Assembly: GCA_910580105.1 (NCBI GenBank)
Contig: CAJTWN010000003.1
Coordinates: 186,001 to 250,000, forward strand
Origin: an uncultured Clostridia bacterium
GTDB lineage: Bacteria; Bacillota; Clostridia; Monoglobales; Monoglobaceae
Direction of reading: 5' to 3'
DNA: 64,000 bases
The translations under genes were made by a program, and so were the position numbers. Under the pieces are notes generated by a model. That model did no database searches. It had not been told where the DNA came from and saw only the letters and a program-made list of their open reading frames with translations. Positions within the stretch are counted from its first letter, which is position 1. Each line of letters begins with the position of its first letter. Below, in pieces: positions 16,687 to 25,314 of the stretch.

Positions 16687-18873
16687 ATGGAAATTGCACA
16701 ACAACTGGCCGAAGAACTTGGCCTAAAACAATGGCAGGTGGACAATACCATTGCCTTGATTGATGAGGGTAACACCATCCCTTTTATCTCCCGTTACCGC
16801 AAAGAGGCAACGGGTGAGTTAAATGATGACATACTCCGCACCTTTGATGAACGTCTGAAATATCTGCGCAATATGGAACAGCGGAAAGAAGATGTCAAAC
16901 GTATCATTGAGGAGCAGGGGGCACTCACACCGGAACTTGCTGCGGCAATTGATGCCTGCACCAAATTAAATGAAATCGAGGATCTTTACCGTCCCTACCG
17001 GCCAAAGCGCAAAACCCGCGCCACAATTGCCAAAGCAAAGGGACTGTCTCCATTGGCGGAATATTTGAAAAATAATACCGCCTCTGAATCCGAACTGATG
17101 GCAGAAGCTGCCCGCTATATAGATACAGAGAAAGAAGTAAATTCTGAGGAAGATGCCCTTGCCGGTGCAATGGACATCCTTGCGGAAGCCGTTTCCGACA
17201 ATGCAGATTACCGCAAACGCATTCGGGATATCACCTTTCAAAGTGGTATGCTGACCGTAAAAGCCGCAACAGAGGAAGACAGCGTCTATGCCATGTATTA
17301 TGACTTTTCTGAACCCTGTAAAAAGGCCGCCTCCCATCGGATTCTTGCCATTGACAGAGGTGAAAAGGAAAAATTTTTATCTGTCAAAATAGACTGCGAT
17401 GAAGACAGAATCCTTGACTTTTTATTAAAAAAAGAAATGCCAAAGACGCCGTCTGCTGTCAATACATATATCGAAAATGCTGTTCGGGATGCCTATTCCC
17501 GGCTCATTGCTCCGTCTATCGAGCGGGAATTGCGCAGTGAAATGACTGAAAATGCCCAGGAACAGGCCATTCGTCTTTTTAAGGTCAACCTGAAAAATCT
17601 TTTAATGCAGCCCCCGATCATGGGGAAAACCGTCATCGGGCTTGATCCGGGATATAGAACCGGCTGTAAGGTGGGTGTTGTGGACGCCACCGGGAAAGTG
17701 CTGGATACCGGTGTCATCTATGTGACCCACAGCGAAGCGCAGAAAAAAGCAGCGGCCGAAATCATCAAAAAACTGATACAAAAATATGATGCAGATATCA
17801 TTTCCATTGGAAACGGTACCGCCTCTAAAGAAACCGAGCTTTTTGCGGCAGATGTTCTTAAATCCATGCCCGGCGTAAAGACCAAATATATCATCACCAA
17901 CGAAGCCGGCGCTTCGGTCTATTCCGCCTCCAAGCTGGGAGCAGAAGAGTTCCCGGACTTCGATGTAACTCGCAGAAGCGCTATCTCCATTGCCCGTCGG
18001 GTACAGGATCCCCTGGCAGAACTGGTAAAAATTGAGCCCAAGGCCATCGGCGTCGGCCAGTATCAGCACGATATGAACCAGAAACGTCTGGACGAAGCCC
18101 TGGGCGGTGTCGTGGAAGACGCCGTAAACAGCGTCGGCGTAGACCTGAATACAGCGTCCGCTCCTCTGCTCAGCTATATATCCGGTATATCCTCCGCTGT
18201 GGCAAAAAATATCGTTGCTTACCGGGAAGAAGAGGGCGCCTTTACCGCCCGCACACAGCTGAAAAAGGTGCCCAAACTTGGGCCCAAAGCGTTTGAACAA
18301 TGTGCCGGTTTTCTGCGGATTAAAAATGGAAAAAATATCTTTGACAACACATCTGTACATCCGGAAAGCTATACCGCCGCCCAGGAATTGCTGAAAATAC
18401 TCGGATATACTGCGGATGACGTTAAAAACCACCGCTTAACCGATATTAACCATAAAATTATGCAGTATGGTGAAGCAAAACTTACAGAAACGTTAAATAT
18501 CGGACTTCCCACCCTGCATGATATTGTAACTGAACTGCAAAAACCCGGCCGGGATCCGCGCGATGAAATCGAGCAGCCCCTTCTGCGCTCTGATGTAATG
18601 GGAATTGACGATCTGAAAGAGGGAATGGAATTAACCGGAACAGTCCGAAATGTCATCGACTTTGGTGCATTTGTTGATATAGGCGTTCATCAAGATGGAT
18701 TGGTACATATATCTCAGCTTTCGGATAAATATGTGAAACACCCAACCGATGTAGTTTCTGTGGGTGATATTGTCAAAGTCCGCGTTTTGGGTGTGGATAC
18801 CAAAAAGAACCGTATCAGCCTTACCATGAAAAGTCTGTCATCTGGCAGTCCTGACAGGCTGGAAGCAAAATAA
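16687..18873 (+). CDS. tex: Tex family RNA-binding transcription accessory protein
   Basis: A 728-residue cytoplasmic nucleic-acid-binding protein. The helical N-terminal Tex domain contains TIPFISRYRKEATGEL and DLYRPYRPKRKTRATIAKA. A YqgF-like RNase-H fold starts at about 318 (IGLDPGYRTGCKVGV). Helix-hairpin-helix repeats follow (VGVDLNTASAPLLSYISGIS, FEQCAGFLRI). An S1 domain occupies about 645-715 (TGTVRNVIDFGAFVDIGVHQ). Length and order fit Tex. An AAGGAG site precedes the ATG. It is separated from polC by 850 bp of structured non-coding DNA. Confidence 0.95.
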   Translation: MEIAQQLAEELGLKQWQVDNTIALIDEGNTIPFISRYRKEATGELNDDILRTFDERLKYLRNMEQRKEDVKRIIEEQGALTPELAAAIDACTKLNEIEDLYRPYRPKRKTRATIAKAKGLSPLAEYLKNNTASESELMAEAARYIDTEKEVNSEEDALAGAMDILAEAVSDNADYRKRIRDITFQSGMLTVKAATEEDSVYAMYYDFSEPCKKAASHRILAIDRGEKEKFLSVKIDCDEDRILDFLLKKEMPKTPSAVNTYIENAVRDAYSRLIAPSIERELRSEMTENAQEQAIRLFKVNLKNLLMQPPIMGKTVIGLDPGYRTGCKVGVVDATGKVLDTGVIYVTHSEAQKKAAAEIIKKLIQKYDADIISIGNGTASKETELFAADVLKSMPGVKTKYIITNEAGASVYSASKLGAEEFPDFDVTRRSAISIARRVQDPLAELVKIEPKAIGVGQYQHDMNQKRLDEALGGVVEDAVNSVGVDLNTASAPLLSYISGISSAVAKNIVAYREEEGAFTARTQLKKVPKLGPKAFEQCAGFLRIKNGKNIFDNTSVHPESYTAAQELLKILGYTADDVKNHRLTDINHKIMQYGEAKLTETLNIGLPTLHDIVTELQKPGRDPRDEIEQPLLRSDVMGIDDLKEGMELTGTVRNVIDFGAFVDIGVHQDGLVHISQLSDKYVKHPTDVVSVGDIVKVRVLGVDTKKNRISLTMKSLSSGSPDRLEAK

Positions 18874-18950
18874 TTTCAAACAATTTATAACTAATTATTT
18901 AATTATATACCATATTACATCAATTATATAACATATTAAAGGAGTTTGAC

Positions 18951-20288
18951 ATGAAATCATTTTATAAAAAGTTTTTTATTTTAATGATTCCCATGGCGCT
19001 CAAAGAATTGATTTCTTCATTGGTCAACCTGGTGGACACCATCATGGTTGGCCAATTAGGAGAGACCTCTATTGCCGCCGTTGGCATTGCCAATCAGGTT
19101 TATTTTTTATTTACCGTTTTTTTATTTGGTATGAGCTGTGGCGCCGGGGTTTTTGCCTCACAATTCTGGGGCGCCGGGGACATTAAAAATATGCGCAGGG
19201 TATTGGGACTGAATCTTCTCCTTTCCATCAGCCTTGCCTTTATCTTTATTCTTGGTGTTTTTACAATACCAAAACAAATTTTCCAGCAATTTACCGCCGA
19301 TCCTAAGGTAATGGAAGAGGGGATGCAATATATTTTCATTGTCTGCATCGGCTATCTTGCTACCGCTGTCACAACCTGTTATGACATGAGTGTTTGCTGC
19401 AGCGAAAATGCCGCTTTGCCATTTATTACAAGGGCAGCCGGTCTTGTGATAAATGTATTTTTTAACTGGATTTTCATCTTTGGTCATCTTGGTGTTCCTG
19501 CCATGGGCGTCCGGGGTGCAGCCATTGCTACAATCATAGCACGATTCTCAGAAATGGCAATTATGCTTTCTGTTATCTATGGCAAAAAATTGATCCAGGC
19601 TGCCAAACCCAAAGAATTGTTTCATTTTCACCGTGATTTGGTCGTCCGCTTTTTCAAAGCCGCTACACCTGTTATTTTAAACGAAATGGCATGGGCAATT
19701 GGAATTACCGTTTACACCTGGGTATTTTCAAAGATCAGTCCGGAAGCAATGGTGGTTGTTACCATTGTTCAGAATGTCGAGCGTTTAATGCTGGTCTTTT
19801 TCCACGGTGGCGGAAATGCAGCAGGAATCTTTATCGGAAAAGCTGTCGGTGCAAAAAAATACAAGACTGCCTACGTTTATGGAAAAAAGTTTGCTGTTCT
19901 TTCTGTAGGCCTGGCACTCATCCTTTCAATTTGCTTTGTACTTGCACGGCCGCTGATTCTGGCACCTTATAATATATCACCGGAAGTTTATCAAAGTGCC
20001 ATGCAGTTGTTGTTGATTGTTGCCTTTATGATGAACATTAAATCCCTTACCTTTTTGTTAATTGTCGGCGTTTTCCGCAATGGCGGCGATACAAGAGCGG
20101 CAATGTTCATCGATATTGGCTCTGTTTGGCTGATTGGTGTTCCGATGGTTGCCTTGTTTGGGCTGGTATTCCATGCGCCATTGGTTATTACCTATGGTGT
20201 GATGTGTACAGAGGAGATTGTGAAAGTGGTTGTTGCGCTTTTCCGCTTTAAAAGTAAAAAATGGATAAAAAACTTGGTGTCTGTGTAA
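18951..20288 (+). CDS. MATE family efflux transporter
   Basis: A 445-residue integral membrane protein with about twelve hydrophobic segments in two related halves. The first half contains LVNLVDTIMVGQLGETSIAAVG and the second GGGNAAGIFIGKAVGAKK. These proteins export drugs or metabolites using a Na+ or H+ gradient, and the substrate is unknown. An AAAGGAG site precedes the ATG. It has no operon partner. Confidence 0.9.
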   Translation: MKSFYKKFFILMIPMALKELISSLVNLVDTIMVGQLGETSIAAVGIANQVYFLFTVFLFGMSCGAGVFASQFWGAGDIKNMRRVLGLNLLLSISLAFIFILGVFTIPKQIFQQFTADPKVMEEGMQYIFIVCIGYLATAVTTCYDMSVCCSENAALPFITRAAGLVINVFFNWIFIFGHLGVPAMGVRGAAIATIIARFSEMAIMLSVIYGKKLIQAAKPKELFHFHRDLVVRFFKAATPVILNEMAWAIGITVYTWVFSKISPEAMVVVTIVQNVERLMLVFFHGGGNAAGIFIGKAVGAKKYKTAYVYGKKFAVLSVGLALILSICFVLARPLILAPYNISPEVYQSAMQLLLIVAFMMNIKSLTFLLIVGVFRNGGDTRAAMFIDIGSVWLIGVPMVALFGLVFHAPLVITYGVMCTEEIVKVVVALFRFKSKKWIKNLVSV

Positions 20289-20381
20289 TCTTTAATTTTA
20301 GAAGATTGCCTTTTACACATAGCAGAATAAGTATACGTATTTTGTTTGTGTTTAATTTGTTTTTTCCACACAATATGACAA

Positions 20382-20397
20382 TGTTTCACGTGAAACG
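20382..20397. promoter_or_regulatory. parS site 1
   Basis: TGTTTCACGTGAAACG matches the parS consensus TGTTNCACGTGAAACA at 15 of 16 positions. It is the expected nucleation site for Spo0J/ParB, and lies about 360 bp upstream of soj. Confidence 0.9.
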
Positions 20398-20407
20398 GAA
20401 AGATTTC

Positions 20408-20423
20408 TGTTCCACGTGGAACA
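20408..20423. promoter_or_regulatory. parS site 2
   Basis: TGTTCCACGTGGAACA is a perfect 16 bp palindrome of parS form, 10 bp after site 1. Centre-to-centre spacing is 26 bp. Confidence 0.9.
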
Positions 20424-20450
20424 TTTTTTTCAGTTATCAGCAGAAACCTA

Positions 20451-20478
20451 TTGTAATTTTAAAGGAATGTGCTATAAT
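20451..20478 (+). promoter_or_regulatory. Likely promoter for soj-spo0J
   Basis: TTGTAA (20451-20456) and TATAAT (20473-20478) are 16 bp apart. A transcript from here would carry repeat copy B in its roughly 255 nt leader before soj. It starts about 28 bp after parS site 2, so Spo0J spreading could affect it. Confidence 0.5.
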
Positions 20479-20535
20479 AAGAAAAGCTTGCAAAATATAA
20501 CCATGTACGCACAAAATATTCTTTCTGTGCGTGTT

Positions 20536-20648
20536 CAATAAGGGGCTTTGCCCCGTCATTCAACGTTTTCAGTGGGAGATTGTACTCCCACTGAAAAAAT
20601 TAAGTGGCGCCCGCCTCTAAGGCGGCGGACATCTTAATTTAGTTATAT
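20536..20648 (-). repeat. Multi-hairpin intergenic repeat, copy B
   Basis: This is the reverse complement of the element at 7630-7746, with only a handful of differences. The first hairpin has CCGCC/GGCGG in place of CCCGCC/GGCGGG, and the last loop has GGGGC in place of GGGGT. All stems are kept. It lies between the parS sites and soj. The shared boundary is ATATAACTAAATTAAG at one end and CCTTATTGAA at the other. Confidence 0.8.
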
Positions 20649-20739
20649 AAAATTGCTATATTCGCAGTAAATTGATCTGTACTGCTGTGAATATAAGGAA
20701 ACAAGGAGATTATCTCTCCCAACCGAAACGGAGGAACTT

Positions 20740-21522
20740 ATGGGTAAAGTAATTGCCATCGCCAACCAAAAAGGCGGCGTAGGAAAAACAACAACAGCAG
20801 TGAATCTTTCCGCTTGCATAGGGCAGAAGGGGAAGAAGGTATTGATTGTTGATATTGATCCACAGGCCAATACTACCAGCGGCCTTGGAATAGACCCTCG
20901 GGCAGTAACCAATTCTACATATAATTGTCTTGTTGATGATATTCCCATGGAAAAAGCAATCATAAAAACAGATTTTGATAATTTATGGGTTTGTCCCGGC
21001 AACATCAGCCTGGCCGGCGCAGAAATCGAACTTGCAGATCTGGAACAACGGGAATATCGTCTAAAAACTGCAATTGAACAAATTAAAAATGAATTTGATT
21101 TTATCTTTATTGATTGTCCGCCATCCCTTGGCTTGATTACCATCAACTCTTTTGGCGCTGCGGACAGCGTCCTGATCCCTATTCAATGTGAATACTATGC
21201 GCTTGAAGGCCTAAGTCAATTAACCAAAACCATCAAAATGATCAAGCAATCCGTCAACAAAACCATGAAAATAGAAGGCGTTTTGCTGACCATGTTTGAT
21301 GCAAGAACCAATCTTTCCATACAGGTAGTGGAAGAGGTAAAAAAATATTTTGGTGCCACGGTATACAGTACCGTTATTCCGCGCAATGTACGGCTTTCAG
21401 AGGCCCCGAGCTTTGGGCAGCCAATCATTGCATTTGATAAAAACTCTAAAGGCGCAGAATGTTATGGTTATCTTGCCGACGAAGTCATAAAAATGAACAA
21501 AAAAACAAAGGGAAGGAAGTGA
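20740..21522 (+). CDS. soj: Chromosome partitioning ATPase Soj (ParA)
   Basis: A 260-residue ParA ATPase that binds DNA as an ATP dimer and acts with Spo0J in origin segregation and DnaA control. It has the deviant Walker A KGGVGKTTTAVNL near the N-terminus, VDIDPQANTTSGLG, IDCPPSLGLITINS (Walker B/A') and VIPRNVRLSEAPSFGQP. GGAGG lies five bases before the ATG. spo0J follows after 4 nt. The two parS sites are just upstream. Confidence 0.96.
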   Translation: MGKVIAIANQKGGVGKTTTAVNLSACIGQKGKKVLIVDIDPQANTTSGLGIDPRAVTNSTYNCLVDDIPMEKAIIKTDFDNLWVCPGNISLAGAEIELADLEQREYRLKTAIEQIKNEFDFIFIDCPPSLGLITINSFGAADSVLIPIQCEYYALEGLSQLTKTIKMIKQSVNKTMKIEGVLLTMFDARTNLSIQVVEEVKKYFGATVYSTVIPRNVRLSEAPSFGQPIIAFDKNSKGAECYGYLADEVIKMNKKTKGRK

Positions 21523-21526
21523 TCAT

Positions 21527-22447
21527 ATGCCGGCAAAAGCAAAAAAAGGGCTTGGCAGAGGGCTTGGCGCCCTTTTCACCGAAAATGCAGAAGAAAATGT
21601 ACAGGATATGGATATTTTGCGTGATATCGAACATGCAGGTGACCCAAAGGCAGACGGCAAAGCCGTGGTAACTTTGAAAATTATTGATATTGAACCAAAT
21701 AAAGATCAACCGCGCAAATCCTTTGATGCAGAGAAATTAACAGCGCTCAGTGAATCTATTGCTACCCATGGCGTGGTACAGCCGATTTTGGTTACACCCA
21801 CCAAAAACCATACCTATCGTATCATCGCAGGAGAGCGACGCTGGCGGGCAGCAAAACTGGCAGGGCTGAAAGAAATCCCCTGCATTATCAAAGATTTTCA
21901 TGAAAAAGAAATTATGGAAATTGCTTTGGTAGAGAATCTGCAAAGAGAAGACTTAAATCCAATCGAAGAATCCGAAGGATACCGTCAATTGATGGATACA
22001 TTTGGTTTAACACAGGAAGAAGTTGGGCTTCGGGTAGGAAAAAGCCGAAGTGCAATAGCAAATTCCCTTCGTTTAAACAACCTGTGCAGTGAAATTAAGC
22101 AGTTGGTGATTGAGGAACAAATTTCTCAAGGACACGCACGAACACTGCTCAGTATAAATGATAAAGAGAAACAGTTGGAGATTGCCAACCTGATTATAAA
22201 GGATGGATTAAATGTCCGACAAGTAGAATCAATTGTGGCAAATATTGGAAAACAAAAACCGCTAAAAGAACCAAAATCCACAGACAGCATGCTGCAAAAG
22301 TATTTGAAAGATGTTGAAACCGATTTGGCCTCACGCTTCGGGACAAAAGTCAAAATTCACGATGGCACAAAAAAAGGCAGAATCGAAATTGAATATTATA
22401 GTAAGGAAGAGCTGGAACGGTTGCTTTTTGAACTTAAAAAACTTTAA
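21527..22447 (+). CDS. spo0J: ParB family protein Spo0J
   Basis: A 306-residue CTP-dependent parS-binding clamp. The N-terminal KKGLGRGLGALF motif is the usual Soj-stimulating peptide. The ParB/Srx CTPase domain contains LSESIATHGVVQPILV and the GERRWRAAKLAGL motif. The helix-turn-helix is LTQEEVGLRVGKSRSAIANS, then GHARTLLS and a C-terminal dimerisation region. It is 4 nt downstream of soj. Confidence 0.96.
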   Translation: MPAKAKKGLGRGLGALFTENAEENVQDMDILRDIEHAGDPKADGKAVVTLKIIDIEPNKDQPRKSFDAEKLTALSESIATHGVVQPILVTPTKNHTYRIIAGERRWRAAKLAGLKEIPCIIKDFHEKEIMEIALVENLQREDLNPIEESEGYRQLMDTFGLTQEEVGLRVGKSRSAIANSLRLNNLCSEIKQLVIEEQISQGHARTLLSINDKEKQLEIANLIIKDGLNVRQVESIVANIGKQKPLKEPKSTDSMLQKYLKDVETDLASRFGTKVKIHDGTKKGRIEIEYYSKEELERLLFELKKL

Positions 22448-22604
22448 TTTACAAAATTTGACAGCAAAAATTGGCCCCTATTTTGCAAATTTTAGGCATT
22501 GGCATAGTAATTATATTCCTATAACCAACATTTGCAATACAAGTCAATTTTAGCCCTTTCAAAGCAATATAGTATTTTTTCAAAAAAATCAACCCGAACA
22601 GGAA

Positions 22605-23030
22605 GTGATAAAACTGAGCGAAAAAGAAAAACAGGCAAAAAATTTATTTACCTATGCAATTGTAATGTTACTCGCCGTCATCATTATCATCATTATTGCC
22701 GCAATGGCTGATGACCGGGAAAAAGAATATCAGAGCAAGATTGATCAGACACAAGAGACGGCCAACTCGGTACAAAATGAAATTATGACACTGAAAGATG
22801 AATTATACCAATTGCAGCAGGAAAATGAAACGCTTAACAAAACGGCGGAAAGCACACAGGCATATCTGGCACAGTTTACAGCTTTGAACCAGGTATGGGC
22901 GCAAATCTCTGCCGGTGACAGCGATAATGCACGCAAAACACTGGACAACATTGATAAAACCGGTTTTGACGATACGCTTAATGCTTATTACGCTGCTTTA
23001 TCAGAGCTTTTAACAAGTGATGCTAAATAA
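22605..23030 (+). CDS. Small membrane-anchored coiled-coil protein of unknown function
   Basis: About 140 residues. A short charged N-terminus (EKEKQAKN) leads into one membrane segment (about 15-34, Ile/Val-rich). An extended coiled coil follows (about 40-85, with heptads such as EIMTLKDELYQLQQENETLNK), then a small C-terminal helical region. AGGAAGTGAT, one mismatch from the ideal ribosome binding sequence, sits eight bases before a CTG at 22614. The GTG at 22605 lies inside that site, so CTG may be the true start. It lies between spo0J and serS. The topology resembles small divisome proteins, but no family is recognised. Confidence 0.7.
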   Translation: MIKLSEKEKQAKNLFTYAIVMLLAVIIIIIIAAMADDREKEYQSKIDQTQETANSVQNEIMTLKDELYQLQQENETLNKTAESTQAYLAQFTALNQVWAQISAGDSDNARKTLDNIDKTGFDDTLNAYYAALSELLTSDAK

Positions 23031-23102
23031 AACAGTACATTTACTTTAACCGTCCGACCAACGGCTAAAGCTTTATAATCTCAGCGGTCAGAAAGGCAAA
23101 AC

Positions 23103-24386
23103 ATGATTGATATAAAATTACTAAGGACAGAACCCGAAAAGGTCATTGCAGCATTGAAAAGAAGGAAGGAAGTCGTTGATATTGATGGTCTTCTCGCCCT
23201 TGACAAAGAGAAGAGAGAACTGCTTTATCAGGTTGAACAGAAAAAGGCAGAACAGAACAGTGTTTCTAAGCAAATTCCCGCCCTGAAAAAGGCAGGGGAA
23301 GATACAGCCGAAATTTTCACAAAGATGAAAGCCCTTTCCGCAGAAATCAAAGCCTGCGATGATAAAATCAACGAAATTGACGAACAGATGACCCAGATTC
23401 TTTATACCATTCCGAACATTCCAAATGAAACTGTCCCGGATGGCGATACCGATGAAGACAACGTGGAGATTCGCCGGTTTATGGAGCCCACCGTCTTTGA
23501 TTTTGAACCCAAGGCACATTGGGATTTGGGTGATGCACTTGGCATCCTGGATCCGGCCACTGCCGCAAAAATTACCGGTGCCAGATTCACCGTCTATCGT
23601 GGGGCAGGCGCCCAGCTGGAGCGCGCCATCATGAATTTTTATCTGGACACCCACACCGGGAAAAATGGATACCGGGAGATCTTCCCGCCCTTTATGGTAC
23701 ACAGAAACAGCATGATGGGCACTGGCCAGCTTCCAAAATTCGAGGAAGATGCTTTCAAAGTGATGGATACCGACTATTTCCTGGTGCCCACCGCCGAGGT
23801 TCCGGTCACCAATATGCACCGGGACGAGATTCTGGACGGCAATAAGCTCCCCATCAAGTACTGTGCCTATACTGCCTGCTTCCGCGCCGAGGCCGGAAGC
23901 GCAGGCCGGGATACCAGAGGACTGATCCGTCAGCACCAGTTTAACAAGGTGGAACTGGTCAAGTTCACCAAGCCAGAAGATTCCTATGCCGAGCTGGAAA
24001 AGCTGGTGGCCGATGCAGAATCGGTGCTTCAGCTGTTAAAGCTCCCTTACCGGGTGGTAAAGATCTGTATCGGCGATCTGGGCTTCACCGCGGCAATGAA
24101 ATATGATATTGAGGTCTGGATGCCCAGCTATAACCGCTTCGTGGAAATCTCCTCCTGCAGTAACTTCGAGGACTTCCAGGCACGCCGGGCAAATATCAAA
24201 TATAAGAACTCGCCCAAGGAAAAGGCGCAATTTGTCCATACCTTAAACGGCTCCGGCGTGGCCATTGGCAGAACCACCGCGGCCATCCTGGAAAATTACC
24301 AAAATGCAGATGGCTCCATTACCATTCCAGAGGTTTTACGGCCTTATATGGGCGGAAAAGAAGTAATAGAGAAAGAAGAGCTGTAA
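23103..24386 (+). CDS. serS: Seryl-tRNA synthetase
   Basis: A 427-residue class II synthetase charging tRNA-Ser. The N-terminal long antiparallel coiled coil (about 25-110) is typical. Class II motifs are visible: YREIFPPFMVHRNSM (motif 1 region), FRAEAGSAGRDTRGLIRQHQF (motif 2) and NGSGVAIGRTTAAILE (motif 3). No T-box leader is seen in the 72 bp upstream. Confidence 0.97.
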   Translation: MIDIKLLRTEPEKVIAALKRRKEVVDIDGLLALDKEKRELLYQVEQKKAEQNSVSKQIPALKKAGEDTAEIFTKMKALSAEIKACDDKINEIDEQMTQILYTIPNIPNETVPDGDTDEDNVEIRRFMEPTVFDFEPKAHWDLGDALGILDPATAAKITGARFTVYRGAGAQLERAIMNFYLDTHTGKNGYREIFPPFMVHRNSMMGTGQLPKFEEDAFKVMDTDYFLVPTAEVPVTNMHRDEILDGNKLPIKYCAYTACFRAEAGSAGRDTRGLIRQHQFNKVELVKFTKPEDSYAELEKLVADAESVLQLLKLPYRVVKICIGDLGFTAAMKYDIEVWMPSYNRFVEISSCSNFEDFQARRANIKYKNSPKEKAQFVHTLNGSGVAIGRTTAAILENYQNADGSITIPEVLRPYMGGKEVIEKEEL

Positions 24387-24392
24387 AAAAAC

Positions 24393-24408
24393 TGCTTCAC
24401 ATGAAACA
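24393..24408. promoter_or_regulatory. Degenerate parS-like sequence
   Basis: TGCTTCACATGAAACA differs from TGTTTCACGTGAAACA at two positions, one of them in the CACGTG core. It is right after serS, about 4 kb from the true sites. Binding is doubtful. Confidence 0.25.
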
Positions 24409-24516
24409 CAAATTCCGGCAAAAAAATACCCTCTTAGAGGAAATGATACAAGACCGTATAGTAAATAGTTTTGTATTTGTTGTATAGACATTTACATCGG
24501 GAAGAGAATAATATAG

Positions 24517-24558
24517 AACGGCGGAAATCCTTGTAAAATAAGGGTTTCCGCCGTTTTT
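24517..24558 (+). terminator. Terminator after serS
   Basis: An imperfect 16 bp stem (AACGGCGGAAATCCTT and its complement with one mismatch) has a 7 nt loop and a T5 tail. Confidence 0.85.
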
Positions 24559-25224
24559 CTATGTTCATTTGTCTCTTAAATCTGCAAGCAGATACTAAAA
24601 GAAAACAGATTGTTTCAGATATTCATGGATTATCTGCTTAACCGAATTTCTGCACATTCTCTTCGCCGGACAGCATCAGGGCAGACAGAACAAGTTTAAA
24701 CTATACTTTTCAATTAATGCCTGTGTAAAAGTTTTTGAAAACATAGTACAACCCCGCTGGTTTTGATCAGTTGTTTTTAACGCCAAATTTATATGCTGCA
24801 ATCCTTCTGCCGTCAGTGCCTGTCTATCGAATTCTTTTTACAACGATAAATATGATGAAAAGGACATTGCTTATTCCATACTTTTAACCCCGTCTGCAAA
24901 CCGCACAAAATTATGGGCGTGCAAACATAGCGACAATCGGGAAGGTCAGACCACGATTTTGCCTTGCATTGCAGGCACATCCAAAAAACTCTGAACATGC
25001 AGCAGGAAAATATAAAAGAATAATATTATTCATCTTTACAGGAAATAAATTAAAGATTATTACAAACTTATCAGATGTTGTATGTTGAAAAGAAAAAATC
25101 AAAGCTTTTTCACAAGCATAACATATTGGAACAAACCATAACGATGTGTCAATGATCCCTTTAGGGAATTTTGGGGGAAAGTTTCTTCTACGGCAGATGA
25201 ATAAGACCCGGCAAAACGAAAAGC
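24559..25224. other. Non-coding or decayed stretch
   Basis: No frame here has both a ribosome binding site and recognisable protein features. The longest minus-strand frame (24911-25252) has Cys/Phe-rich composition typical of chance frames. The stretch may contain old gene remains, but nothing identifiable was seen. Confidence 0.4.
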
Positions 25225-25255
25225 GGTATGGGACGGCTGCATGCCGCTCCATACC
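25225..25255 (-). terminator. Likely terminator of the secreted glycosidase gene
   Basis: GGTATGG...CGGC-TGCAT-GCCG...CCATACC forms a strong hairpin. On the minus strand it is followed by GCTTTTCGTTTT. A smaller CCCC/GGGG hairpin lies between it and the stop codon. Confidence 0.6.
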
Positions 25256-25314
25256 ACAAACACATCATAGTATTGTTTTATCTCATACTGCCCCTTTCAG
25301 GGGTTATTATTTAT

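Noticed and set aside
23031..23102. T-box leader upstream of serS
   Set aside because: Only 72 bp are available and no T-box sequence or specifier stem was found.
24393..24408. Third full parS site after serS
   Set aside because: Two mismatches, one in the CACGTG core that Spo0J reads most strictly; kept only as a low-confidence feature.
24911..25252. 113-codon minus-strand open frame after serS
   Set aside because: Cys/Phe-rich composition, no ribosome binding site and no family resemblance; part of a stretch without supported genes.
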